A DNA stretch of 64,000 nucleotides from Bostrychus sinensis. Taxonomy: Eukaryota > Chordata > Actinopteri > Gobiiformes > Eleotridae. Below the pieces are notes generated by a model, which had not been told where the DNA came from, did no database searches, and saw only the letters and a list, made by a program, of their open reading frames with translations. The stretch spans positions 20,315,624 to 20,379,623 of the forward strand of contig CM036242.1 in assembly GCA_020698575.1 (NCBI GenBank), in the 5' to 3' direction. Made by a program: the position numbers and the translations under genes. This document shows, one piece after another, positions 50,101 through 58,610 of this stretch (positions within the stretch are counted from its first letter, which is position 1; each line of letters starts with the position of its first letter).

Positions 50101-51474
50101 GTGTTACAGATAAAAGTGGAGTAGATATAGTTCTCTGCTTACTTGTAAATCTAAATAATGTCATGGTGTACTTTAGAATGTGTGCACTAAATATTCATTT
50201 TACGGTGGTCTTAGGATCTGTCCAAAGAGAGAGGGCTCCAGTGAAGATCCACAGCAACTTATTTAGTGCCAGTGCTCCACCTGCCAGTCTCAGCCTGTTG
50301 GGAAACTTCGAGGTATAACACACATTTATCTTTCATTATTTTTTACATAATAACAGCCAAATAACTTTTACAGTTATTTATAAATCCTCTATACATTCTT
50401 GTGCTTTAGGAGTGTGTGTTAAACTACCGTCTGGAGCCTTTAGGCACAGTGGAGGGTTTCACAGCAGAGGTTGGTGCCAGTGGGTCCTTCTGCCCCAGTC
50501 ACCTGACCATACCTGTGGATGTGTCATTTTACAGTGTCTCCGATGATAACGCTCCATCACCATATATGGTAAGACCTTCTTGAAAATCCGCTCTTTACTC
50601 TACCACTTTAACATATACCTATACTATACCTACCATATCTGCAGTATTTTATTTTCAAATATTACTCTTAACTGAACACGTTTCTTTACAGGGTGTGATA
50701 AACCTGGAGTCCTTGGGAAAAAGAGGATACAGAGTACCCCCATCAGGAACTATTCAAGTGGTGAGAGTTCCTGCCTGTCTTTTATAAGAACAAAGACATT
50801 AAGCCGTAGCTTCTAAAGGAAAGGGAGACTCCTAGTGGTGACACACGAGCATAACTTAACAGTCAGTTAAATACTGTATGGTGTGTGTGCGTGTGTGCGT
50901 GTGTGCGTGTGTGCGCGTGCGCGTGTGTGTGTGTAGCTCCTATATATTAAGCTGGAGTTTTTACTGACCATGTTTAGACCTGGTTTATTTAATTGTGCTT
51001 ATCTCTTTCAGACCTTATTCAACCCCAACAAGACAGTTGTAAAAATGTTTGTTGTGATGTATGACCTACGAGCCATGCCAGCTGGGCATCAAACCTTCCT
51101 TCGTCAGAGGACCTTTTCTGTTCCAGTTCGTCGGGATACAAACAATCAGACCAGCAGGAAGCCCCTCTCCCTGAGCCAGGGTCGCACCCTGCGCTACCTC
51201 ATTCACCTGAGGTAATAACCCATGTCTTAACATTTGCATGTAATCTAGTTTCGTGTGCTGTACAATTAGTGCTCTTGCTGCTGCTTACACAGGTTTTCTT
51301 TCATCTCTAACAACACTCAGGTTCCAGAGCTCCAAGTCTGGAAAGATCTACCTCCATCGGGACATCCGTCTGCTGTTTTCCAGGAAGTCCATGGAGGTCG
51401 ATAGTGGTGCTGCCTATGAGCTCCAGTCCTTTACCGAATCTCCAATTGATCCACCATTTTCTTCACGCTGTTGA
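27933..51474 (+). CDS. atosa: atosa (fam214a), Atos homolog A
   Basis: Twelve coding exons assembled by splice sites and recalled family similarity: 27933-27948, 42999-43183, 45589-45785, 46414-46539, 46745-48581, 49019-49144, 49440 to 49503 or 49528, 50215-50312, 50410-50568, 50692-50760, 51012-51211, 51321-51474. With the shorter exon 7 the model is in frame and about 1076 aa. ATOSA belongs to the Atossa family of nuclear transcription regulators; the Drosophila member drives metabolic genes in invading macrophages. Visible blocks are the N-terminal FEYDAEEF and LLITEGRTPE, a long low-complexity middle with SETNPLIGSLLQERQEVIAR (from residue 429), and the conserved C-terminal half (LSLLGNFE, AEVGASGSFCP, VSFYSVSDDNAPSPYMG, LFNPNKTVVKMFVV, FSRKSMEVDSGAAYEL). 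The N-terminus MKPERD and synteny favour atosa over atosb. The exon 7/8 junction has a frame conflict (see findings). Confidence 0.93.
35771..36065 (+). repeat. Common teleost dispersed repeat
   Basis: Contains GGGGTCGCGGGTGACTGGA, GGTGTACACCCTGGACAGG, GGGCAATTTAGGGTCACCAA, ATGTCTTTGGACAGTGGGAG and a GGACATGCAGGCTCCAC-type end. These words, in this order, mark a very common fish repeat (recalled; class not established here). The left edge is CATT-rich. Confidence 0.75.
36425..36457. other. Imperfect hairpin in atosa intron 1
   Basis: AGACTGTCCTGCTT (36425-36438) pairs with AAGCAAGACAGTCT (36444-36457) with one mismatch and a 5-nt loop. No function assigned. Confidence 0.6.
37784..37811. other. 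Perfect 12-bp hairpin in atosa intron 1
   Basis: GTCTTCTCTGGG (37784-37795), loop TATG, CCCAGAGAAGAC (37800-37811). A flanking AAA/TTT extends the stem if one C is bulged. A compact cruciform or RNA hairpin; function unknown. Confidence 0.7.
42999..43183 (+). CDS. atosa: atosa coding exon 2
   Basis: Acceptor TTGTCTAG, donor CACAG|GTACTA. Encodes the conserved acidic N-terminal block FEYDAEEFLV, LLITEGRTPEYSVKGRTE and HCPPAQ, ending CSDKLPQ. Confidence 0.93.
43601..44406. mobile_element. Inner MITE with TAGGGGTGTAACA termini
   Basis: Starts TAGGGGTGTAACA and ends TGTTACACCCCTA, a perfect 13-bp terminal inverted repeat. The interior carries ATCGTATCG and TGTATCAATA-type words typical of such fish MITEs. 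The flanks ATACCAGT and ATACTGAT are similar but not an exact duplication. It interrupts the outer hAT element, so it inserted later. Confidence 0.75.
43808..44141 (+). mobile_element. SINE-like fish repeat (innermost layer)
   Basis: Contains TGTCCTTGGGCAAGACACTT, CCATCAGTCTGCCCCAGGGC, AGCTGTGGCTACAGAAGTAG, GTGTCTAGAAAAGCGCTATA and an (ATT)n tail at 44110-44140. These words mark a very common percomorph repeat (recalled). Its edges are approximate and no target duplication was identified. Related to the fragment at 4580-4701. Confidence 0.7.
45589..45785 (+). CDS. atosa: atosa coding exon 3
   Basis: Acceptor GTGTTCAG, donor AGACA|GTAAGA. Encodes CRQARRTRSEV, IMIEVMLLPDCCYGDE and KQDALLLERW, a well-conserved N-terminal block. 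The last codon (Gln) is split with exon 4. Confidence 0.93.
46414..46539 (+). CDS. atosa: atosa coding exon 4
   Basis: Acceptor TTTTAATAG, donor TACAG|GTCAGA. Encodes SGDRFIEEKTLLLAVRSYVF and the following SQLSAWLSASHGIVPRNILY. An Arg codon is split with exon 5. Confidence 0.93.
46745..48581 (+). CDS. atosa: atosa coding exon 5 (large central exon)
   Basis: A 1837-nt exon, acceptor AAACAG and donor GTTG|GTAAGG; reading past the donor gives an artefactual end at 48602. It starts ISAADDELVWKFSQPP with EHIFPVPNVSHSVALQV, then a Ser/Pro/His-rich, probably disordered region. It holds one clear SETNPLIGSLLQERQEVIAR block (from 47505) and a weaker QAVQDITRLIQERL relative. Confidence 0.95.
49019..49144 (+). 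CDS. atosa: atosa coding exon 6
   Basis: Acceptor GTCCTCCAG, donor AGTCCT|GTAAGA. Encodes WKKQNRHSLDATATKAFHP and TGLPLLSSP, 42 codons in phase 0. Confidence 0.92.
49440..49528 (+). CDS. atosa: atosa coding exon 7 (3' end uncertain)
   Basis: Acceptor GTGTGGCAG, then VPQRKNQTGYFDLDTSL, a conserved block. Two donors are possible: AAAAG|GTATTA at 49528, the more natural by extent, and AGAG|GTTTAC at 49503, which alone keeps exon 8 in frame as written. Each donor is only moderate. Confidence 0.8.
50215..50312 (+). CDS. atosa: atosa coding exon 8 (frame conflict)
   Basis: Acceptor GTCTTAG, donor TTCGAG|GTATAA. The 3' part reads LFSASAPPASLSLLGNFE, clearly family sequence. The 5' part has another plausible reading in a different frame, so either the upstream donor is the short one or one extra base is present near 50258-50262. 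Confidence 0.8.
50410..50568 (+). CDS. atosa: atosa coding exon 9
   Basis: 53 codons in phase 0. Encodes ECVLNYRLEPLGTVEGFTAE, VGASGSFCPSHLTIPVDVSF and YSVSDDNAPSPYM, the core of the conserved Atos domain (formerly DUF4210). Confidence 0.95.
50692..50760 (+). CDS. atosa: atosa coding exon 10
   Basis: 23 codons, acceptor TTTACAG, donor CAAGTG|GTGAGA. Encodes GVINLESLGKRGYRVPPSG and TIQV, the end of the conserved domain. Confidence 0.93.
50881..50934. repeat. GT/GC-rich microsatellite (GTGTGTGCGT)n
   Basis: Alternating purine-pyrimidine DNA of about 54 bp in atosa intron 10, a composition able to adopt Z-DNA. Confidence 0.9.
51012..51211 (+). CDS. atosa: atosa coding exon 11
   Basis: Acceptor CTCTTTCAG, donor CTGAG|GTAATA. 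Encodes TLFNPNKTVVKMFVVMYDLR, AGHQTFLRQRTFSVPV and LRYLIHL. An Arg codon is split with exon 12. Confidence 0.95.
51321..51474 (+). CDS. atosa: atosa coding exon 12 (stop)
   Basis: Acceptor CACTCAG. Encodes FQSSKSGKIYLHRDIRLLFS, RKSMEVDSGAAYELQSFTES and ends PPFSSRC before TGA at 51472-51474, as in the family. Confidence 0.95.
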
Positions 51475-52260
51475 GACCTAAAACTGCTCCCAAGGCTTAA
51501 TTCACACCTCAATGCCAGCGACTGACTCATATCCAGCACGCTAGACAAGTGTTTTCCATGCAGCAATTAAGGACGCCTGTTACCAAACAAAATGGGTGAT
51601 GGAAATGTGGCATTAAGCAAAAGGATTTGTCAGGCCTGTTAGGTGCATAACATCTGAAAAGTGAGATTGACACAATAGTATTTTGTACAAGCCTGAGCTC
51701 ATGGACAAAATGGCCTTACCAGATTTAAGTGATTTCTTTTCCTGCTGTTGTGTGCGCCCTACCCCATCCCTTAAAAATACTCCATATGCAATTGTGGAAA
51801 GTGACCTGCACTGTTTTGACTTTCTATTACCTAAGATGAAAATGTTAATTGGACTGCTACTTGAATTACTTTTTCAATTAATGTAATGCTGTCGTTTACA
51901 GTTAATTTAATGGTAAGAGTAAGAAGGTGACCGTTAAATTTCTTGAACTGAATGTTGATTAATGCCATGTGTCCTGAGATCAGAGTCACAAGAGCGCACA
52001 TGGTAAAGCAAATTGGTGGCAGACATTGATGCTGTGCCATTCTATCACCTACAGCTACACCTACATGGACTGCTTAAAAGTTGAACAAGCAATCGAGCTC
52101 AAATCAGCAGAAAACTTCACAGCAAAACATCAGAAGTGCACTGTGTTTTTCACGTTATAACTGGAAAAGAAAGAGAAAATAGTAATATTCTAATACTTTT
52201 GTACTGTTACAGAACCACTTTATGGAAGTGTTGCAATAGAAATAAAACTTATTTAGTTAG
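51475..52260 (+). other. atosa: Probable atosa 3'UTR
   Basis: No ORF follows the stop. The first good poly(A) signal is AATAAA at 52241-52246, so an end near 52260 is likely. A second AATAAA-like region near 52640 lies beyond it. Confidence 0.5.
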
Positions 52261-52532
52261 TTTAGAGTTTACACATTCACTTTTCTTTTACTTACCATCA
52301 ATTTATTTAATATTTAAATTAATATTTCAGTTACTACTTGTGACGTCTGTCATGCTAAGATGATGTAGTGCAAACTGTATATCATAGTATGTATTTTTGA
52401 CATTAATATTCAAATCTGAAAATTATATCTATATATCTTATAAAGCAATCTGAAATCACCTTTGACTTTGTGTCTTTTTTCCTTTGTTAAAGAAAAAGGC
52501 CTCATTTGGACATCTTTTTGTAGATGTGTGTT

Positions 52533-52588
52533 GTTGTTTTTTTGTTTTTGTTTGTTTGTTTATTTTTGTTTGTTTTTTGTTGTTGTTA
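52533..52588. repeat. (TTTG)n-type low-complexity tract
   Basis: T-rich run with TTTTTG and TTTGTTTG units between atosa and arpp19. Confidence 0.85.
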
Positions 52589-52620
52589 TTCTTACCTTTA
52601 CTGGATTATGATTAAGATTG

Positions 52621-52782
52621 AGAATCGGATAAGAGAATTAGAAATAAAAATTTAGAATTTTACTTAAAATATACTTAGTCACTTAGGGCTAGTGTCTATT
52701 TTAAACACTAATTATGAAATCTTAAAAAAGAAAATTGTTACAAGAATCGGATAAGAGAATTAGAAATAAAAAATTGTTACAA
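52621..52782. repeat. 30-bp exact direct repeat pair
   Basis: The 30 bases at 52621-52650 (starting AGAATCGGATAAGAGAATTA) recur exactly at 52743-52772, offset 122 bp. A shorter word AAATTGTTACAA brackets the second copy (about 52733-52744 and 52771-52782). Looks like a recent local duplication. Confidence 0.9.
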
Positions 52783-52979
52783 TTTGTATGCTTTATATGG
52801 ATTTTCTGTTTCATCTGTTCAAAAGTCCGTAGTTGTGTTGGAGTCGAGCACAATATATCTTTGTTTGTTTCCTTAAAATGGCAAACCGTTTTACAGACAG
52901 AACCCCCCAAACAACTGTGTGTTTTGCCATTGTTTGAAAGTAATTTACTCAGAGCAACCTTGATCCTTTAAATCTGAGC

Positions 52980-53222
52980 ATTATTTATCTGGAATCTGGA
53001 TTTGTGTTACATCACGTGGGTGTCGCAGCTGATCGCCGTGTTATGTAAATCCTGGCCCAGCTTTGTGTGCGGGTGCACTGCAGGAGCGCCCGCACGGGAG
53101 CGCGCATGGTGTCTCCGCATGTGACGTAGCAGCTCTTGGACAGGGCTCGTGTGACTGAGGCAGAGCTGAGCGGAGGGTTTGTGGATCACTACTGAGCTGT
53201 GTCCAGGTTAAAATAATCAGAA
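52980..53222 (+). promoter_or_regulatory. arpp19: Probable arpp19 promoter and 5' leader
   Basis: A CpG-rich patch before the arpp19 start. An E-box CACGTG sits at 53013-53018 and a CRE-like TGACGTAG near 53122. No TATA box is evident, as usual for a housekeeping gene. Transcription start not determined. Confidence 0.5.
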
Positions 53223-53273
53223 ATGTCTGGGGATAACGAAGAAACACAGACCGCCGAAGAGACTCCTGTGGAG
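53223..53273 (+). CDS. arpp19: arpp19 coding exon 1
   Basis: 17 codons, MSGDNEETQTAEETPVE, with donor GTGGAG|GTAACT. The start has A at -3. The acidic N-terminus is the variable part of the family. Confidence 0.92.
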
Positions 53274-54523
53274 GTAACTGTGAGCTAGTGTCGCATTTTA
53301 GCATCAACAGAGAGAACAGCGGCAGTGACTTTGTAATAGCCGCGTTATAGCTTAACGTTAGCTTCTTTGCCTGGCGTATTTTTATTGTTGACATGTCAAC
53401 CAGGCCTAAATAAAAACAATGAATGGCTTAATGAATGGCATTTGACCAATACTGTGATGGCTTTATACATTTATAAGCTTCTCCTTTGGTTGTTATTCGT
53501 ATGGCTGTTTTTTGTGCCTTAGTTTGATGTCAGTATTCGCAGCCCCACCGCTCGCCAAGCTAGCTAAAAGCTAGCTGTCATGACATTCACGAATTACTGC
53601 TTTCCAGAATGCAATAAAATTAATACAGGTAAATACTTTGAACATTTCCTATGGGGCGTGGTTTGATAGGTAATTGTTTGGCCACAACACACAACAAAGG
53701 CACAGTTTAGACTTTAGTTTAGCCTCAAAGCTCACACGGTTAACGTTACTTGTTGGTTGCCCAGGTTAGCTTTACCGTACTCACAAAACCCAAAGTGAAA
53801 TGCAAAACGCAGTCCAATATATACTTTCACTTGGAGTTTATATTTGAACTACAGTTTCTACACATCAGTGCCCTGCTTACAAGGCCCTTTTCGTCATTTT
53901 TTTAGGATGTCCAGGAAAAAATGATCAGCCTTGAAAAGGCAGAAGAGGCTAAACTGAAGGCCAGATATCCAAACCTAGGAAATAAGCCTGGAGGTTCAGA
54001 TCTGCTTCGCAAACGTCTCCAAAAGGGAGTAAGTATTTTCTGTTCTCTACAAAGCATTGAATATTTACCTTGGGTAGGAAATTCTATGGAAGCCGTAAGC
54101 GGCCATCGATTCGTAACTTTTTTTCACGACTGTTATCAGTTATCAGTAAACAGTTTGTTTTCTTGTTATAACGAGAAAATTAATTCGTTATCTCGGGAAA
54201 ACGAAAAAAATAACTCATAACGAGATAGCGGGAGAAAAAAAAGTTATGAATCTATGGCCGCTTACAACTTCCATAATTCTAAGAATTGTGCATAAAATAT
54301 GTATTAAATAGCTTTGTGTAAAGGAGTTTAAAATTTGAATTTGTCTTCACAGCAAAAATACTTTGACTCAGGTGACTATAATATGGCTAAAGCGAAGATA
54401 AAGAACAAACAATTGCCCACAGCTGCTCCAGAGAAGACCGAGATCACAGGAGACCACATTCCCACCCCCCAAGATCTGCCCCAGAGAAAACCTTCCTTGG
54501 TGGCCAGTAAACTGGCTGGCTGA
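53223..54523 (+). CDS. arpp19: arpp19, cAMP-regulated phosphoprotein 19 (PP2A-B55 inhibitor)
   Basis: Three exons (53223-53273, 53906-54028, 54353-54523) give 114 aa. The endosulfine/ARPP19 family is phosphorylated by Greatwall (MASTL) at the Ser of FDSGDY and then inhibits PP2A-B55, allowing mitotic entry; PKA phosphorylates a C-terminal Ser. Here FDSGDY spans residues 62-67 (Ser64) and QRKPSLVASKLAG ends the protein (Ser106). EKAEEAKLKARYPNLG and KPGGSDLLRKRLQKG are family hallmarks. Ending at KLAG and lying between atosa and myo5a indicates arpp19 rather than ensa. No defect is seen. Confidence 0.96.
53906..54028 (+). CDS. arpp19: arpp19 coding exon 2
   Basis: 41 codons in phase 0 between acceptor TTTTTTTAG and donor GGGA|GTAAGT. 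Encodes DVQEKMISLEKAEEAKLKAR and RYPNLGNKPGGSDLLRKRLQ, ending KG. Confidence 0.95.
54086..54274. mobile_element. Foldback MITE, copy 1, in arpp19 intron 2
   Basis: 189 bp, beginning ATGGAAGCCGTAAGCGGCCA and ending with its near-perfect inverse GGCCGCTTACAACTTCCAT. The interior repeats ATAACGAGA and TCTCG-type words on both arms, so almost the whole element can fold. An exact 6-bp duplication AATTCT flanks it (54080-54085, 54275-54280). Superfamily not assigned. Related to 55953-56173. Confidence 0.85.
54353..54523 (+). CDS. arpp19: arpp19 coding exon 3
   Basis: Acceptor CTTCACAG, then QKYFDSGDYNMAKAKIKNKQ, TGDHIPTPQDLPQRKPS and LVASKLAG, stop TGA at 54521-54523. It carries both regulatory phosphosites. 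Confidence 0.96.
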   Translation, partial: QKYFDSGDYNMAKAKIKNKQLPTAAPEKTEITGDHIPTPQDLPQRKPSLVASKLAG

Positions 54524-55715
54524 TGCTCATACAGACCCTGTAACACCAGTCCTAACCCCTTCCACTCAAAGTCTCAGAGTTGTAACATAACCCCCCCCCC
54601 CCCCCCCCCCCCCATATTTTCACCAATCCTCAGCTGCTCGCTCCACAAGCCTGACCCCACCCATCTGGAGTCACCTATGGTCCTGTCCTGACCTTGCAAA
54701 TTATGTTAAATTTGCTTTCTTCCCAATTATTCATTGCTCTACTTTTTTTTTTTTTTTTTTTTTGGTTTTGTCTTTTGCTACACCTTCTGTAGGTGCTTCA
54801 TTGATTTTACATCTTCTCTTATTTTCTGTGTACTTCCATGTAAAATACACTGAACGATAGATCATCAAAGTATGATGGAATGGACTGTGAAGCCTCTAAG
54901 TGACTGTTGGATGGCAGGTAGTTTGGTGCTTAATAGTGGAAAAAGAGGTAAGCAGTATAAGCTGCACTATGTAAGGTGAATACCATCCCTCAGTTTAAAA
55001 ACTATACTGTATATACTTTTATTTTGTTTGGCACAGGGTCAGACTTCAGCCTTTTAGAATGTTTTACATTACATTGTGTTATCCACTATATTCCATTACT
55101 TTCATCATGCTGTCAATATGCTTGAGCAACTGAACAGTGTAATACAGAGGCTCAATGTTAATGATCTATTGGGTTTGTCATAATAAAGATGAAGGCCATA
55201 TAAATTGCATGTGTACAACAGGCTACCAAAGGCAAACCTCAAATCTGTTGCACTGGACACAGACATACAAGTGCAAACAAGCTCAGTTGCAGCCCAGAGG
55301 TGCTAGGTGATGATGTTTTGGTGCATTTAAATCAACTCAAAACTTTAAAAAAAATCTTCTTCAAACTCTACTGGTGGAATTTTTCTGTTGAGTTGTGTTA
55401 AATGCATCGTAATAGCCAAAATGTCCACATCCAAAAAGCTTATGTAGTTATTAGACTCAGAACAGCTCGTACCACAGGGAACTAATCCTTATAAATTGTG
55501 TGCAAGCTTGTTAAAATGGTTTATAATCAAAAGTTGATTAATGTCTTGGGCCTGGATACTTTTCTTTGGCCTTAATGTATGGATGAAGTTTACTGCGATG
55601 TGAGAAAATGCTAGCTAGCACTACATCTTTATGAGCTGCGCATGTGTATGGCTGCCCTGCTGTCACTTGGTGCCATTTTGTTTTGTAAATAAAATAGTTT
55701 TGCACAAACTGAATT
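54524..55715 (+). other. arpp19: Probable arpp19 3'UTR
   Basis: Runs to AATAAA at 55688-55693, followed by a GT-rich stretch (TTGCAATGTGTGTTC). A second signal lies at 55743-55748. It contains a C23 run (54591-54613) and a T run (about 54745-54763). Confidence 0.55.
54591..54613. repeat. C23 homopolymer
   Basis: An uninterrupted 23-base C run in the presumed arpp19 3'UTR. Its length is likely unreliable in the assembly. Confidence 0.9.
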
Positions 55716-55952
55716 GTTGCAATGTGTGTTCACATGATCTACAATAAATATTTTTTCTTAATTTGAATACCCATTTAAATCACTCACTCACAGTGAGTAA
55801 AGTTATTGGTTAAATCTGTTTATGTTCTAATAATAGTTAAATAATTGAAATTATATTTTGCACCTTTACTAAGATTCCAGTGTATTCACAAGTACTGTAG
55901 CTGTTTTGCATTGAACAGTAAACACTGAAACTTGTTAGTGTTTAGACTACGG

Positions 55953-56173
55953 TACGGAAGTCGAAAACCGCCATCGATTCCTAACTTTTCCCCTCCTGTT
56001 ATCTTGTTATAACGACTTAATTGTCGTTTTCCCGAGATAAGGACTTAATATTCTCGTTGTAATGAGAAAACAAGCCTTAAGCCTTTATCTCGAGAAAACA
56101 AAATAATTAAGTCATTCAACGAGATAACGGGAGGAAAAAAGTTATGAATCCATGGCTGCTTACGGCTTCCGTA
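55953..56173. mobile_element. Foldback MITE, copy 2, between arpp19 and myo5a
   Basis: 221 bp, starting TACGGAAGTCGAAAACCGCC and ending with inverse CTTACGGCTTCCGTA. Interior ATAACGAC, CTCGTTGTAATGAGAAAA and GAGATAACGGGAGG words match copy 1 in type. No clear target duplication was found. The same family as 54086-54274, diverged. Confidence 0.8.
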
Positions 56174-56269
56174 GATTTGTAATTATATCACATATATAGC
56201 ATTATTATTAGGTATAAAAACAATCAGGAAAAACGAGTGGTACGGTTTTACTGCATTTCCTGTTTTAGC

Positions 56270-56543
56270 CACGAGGAGGCGCAGACTCCCACGCGCTGGA
56301 AGAACCTGAGTCGTTTCATTCATCATACCCAGAATGCAAAGAGAGACTCCGAACCCTCAGCCTGAAGGTTTATGTGTTTTCATGGCGAGACGACCAGCCG
56401 CATCTCCGCTTTGAGTCCTTTCAGCAACAAAAGGATTTAGCTCCTCTGCCAGAGGCTACATGAAAACACTCGCCGAGTCTCGTGTAGTGCGCAGACCTGC
56501 ACATTTAGCCCAGATTGGAGGGAGGACATAGCGAGTCACCGTC
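56270..56543 (+). promoter_or_regulatory. myo5a: Probable myo5a promoter and 5' leader
   Basis: A CpG-rich stretch (GAGGCGCAGACTCCCACGCG, GGCGAGACGACCAGCCGCAT, CTCGCCGAGTCTCGTGTAG) directly before the myo5a start. The transcription start is not resolved. Confidence 0.5.
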
Positions 56544-56570
56544 ATGGCAGCGTCGGAGCTGTACACAAAG
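56544..56570 (+). CDS. myo5a: myo5a first coding exon (myosin Va N-terminus)
   Basis: ATG followed by AASELYTK and donor AAAG|GTAAAT. MAASELYTK is the N-terminus of vertebrate myosin Va, an actin-based motor that carries melanosomes, vesicles and ER. Only nine residues are seen; the motor domain begins in the next exon, outside the window. The call rests on the exact N-terminal match, the splice donor, a CpG-rich leader and the conserved neighbour order with arpp19 and atosa. Teleosts can have two copies (myo5aa, myo5ab); which one is not decided here. Confidence 0.85.
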
Positions 56571-58586
56571 GTAAATCAAGTGCACGTTTGTGTATAATGT
56601 CAGGCGTTTTTAAATCGTGTTTCTCAATGCTAATGACCAAGCAGGCTGTGAGTGCAGCGTAAAAAGCCTCAGAAATGTCATCTTTTTAAAGAATAGTATT
56701 TTACCAAAATACCTGGGTTTGTCTTGCGCTTTTGAAAGATGTCCTTTTCTAGATGGTCTGGTTTAATGTAAAAAAAAAAAAAAAGGTTTAAAAGCTCTTA
56801 ATTAATTTGTGATTTACAAATAGGCTCAGTTGGTAAGGGTAGAGAGACTGCAACTTAGCATTTTTTATACATCTAATATATATAACGTTATATATATCCC
56901 CGGGTTCTTGACTCATTTAACATTAACGTTGATTTTTTTTTTTTCTCGCGAGGCAGTGCATTTCATCAACTGGTTTGTTTACTAAATGTACACAATAATA
57001 CACATAAGGTTTTCCCAATATTTCGCTTCAACCCCTCTTTGGAGGCAAGGGGCTGGGAGGATGATGTAAAAGGCGGTGCCAGCCATCACGGAGACTCAGG
57101 ATTTTCGTTTTTTTTTCTCCCGCTCCACAATAATTGCCCTTGCTAACAGACTGTTTAATATTATAAGACGTTTATTTAACATCTGCTTTAATTATGGCTG
57201 ACACATTCACTATCGTCAGATTCAGTTGGGTACCACTAAGATGCTTCTCTAAGCGCCGCATCCTAGTTTAGCATCCTTTCTTTAGCATCCAGGTCAGGAT
57301 GAGCACACTAGCGAAGGGCCCGAGTGTGGCTTTAGCTAATGATGCACACGGATGAAAATATGACTCCAGTGCTGAGATTGTCACAAATATGCTTTGCTAG
57401 TAGTGAGCTGTTAATGATTTCACTTGAATGGTGTGGCCTGTGGATGTTAGTGTTTGAAGGGAAGGAGATGTGAGTCACCCATCCCCCTATCTGACAGCTG
57501 GTGTGCTCATCTTGAAAAACAGTTTTAGTGTGAGGAAAACAAGTGAACAATTGCAGTGCTCCAAGTGACTGAAACAGCAGGCACAGATTTGTACTAAACT
57601 GGGTGAACTGACATGGTGCCATGTCTTTGTAAAGGTAAAAAAAAGGTCCCATAAATGCTAATAAGGTGTAACATTTGTGCATGAATTGTTATCCAGCCAT
57701 AGAGGGCCATGCGCCAGTGTACCCTCTGTGCTATAGTCTCAAGCCCGGATAAATGGAGAGGGCAAATGACATCACTCATGGTTGCAGGTGATTTGCTGTG
57801 GTGACCCTGGAAGGCAAAGGCTGAAAAGAAAGAAAATTTAGTGGATGAATGGTATTCTGAAAATCTCTTAAAACAAATTTTCACTTTTTACCATTATTGC
57901 AAGGTGCTGATGCTTGTCCTCTGACTGTGAAGGATTCTGGAACATCCATGTATTTGGTCTGAATGGTTTGATGTGTTTTAGAAGATTGCTTCTGATGTGA
58001 GAGCCCTCTCTGTGACTTACCTTTCCAGCACAGGAGTGGAAAACAGTCCAGTCTTTGTGTGTATGAGTCAGCCGTATAGAAGCTCATTGAGCAGACTTCA
58101 GCAGCTCAGTTAAGATGCACAAACACACACTTGCTGTGCTCTCTCACTGAGCTGGCTTTTGGGATAAAGGTGGTGAGTCAGAGGTAAAGGGTAGAGTTAT
58201 AGGGTGGAGAGAAAAGGGCAAACATTAAAAGTATCCAGAAATATTTCTAGACAGTTTTATCTTGCTATCTGAATGTAAGTCATTCCTTTATTAGCAAACA
58301 TAAGTGAGCAATGACTCATGCAGTAGTAAATGAGAGAGGAAAAGTGCTGTACTGTTTTAGATGTATCACAGTTTATTTGTTGATTGTTTGGATGGATGTT
58401 ATGAAATAGTAGTATTCTTTGTAATTCATTTCATTTTTTGATCTGCCATTTTTTGCAACTATGTGAGCATTATTAAAAAGGTAGCCTTCAAGCATCATGA
58501 CAGGTAACATGCTGCTGTTCTGTTGTGGTGCTTCAAGTCATTCTACACTAACAGCAGTATCTTTGTTATAATTTTGTTTTTTTCTC

Positions 58587-58610
58587 AAAAAAAAAAAAAA
58601 AAAAAAAAAA
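58587..58610. repeat. A24 homopolymer
   Basis: An uninterrupted 24-base A run in myo5a intron 1. Confidence 0.9.
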
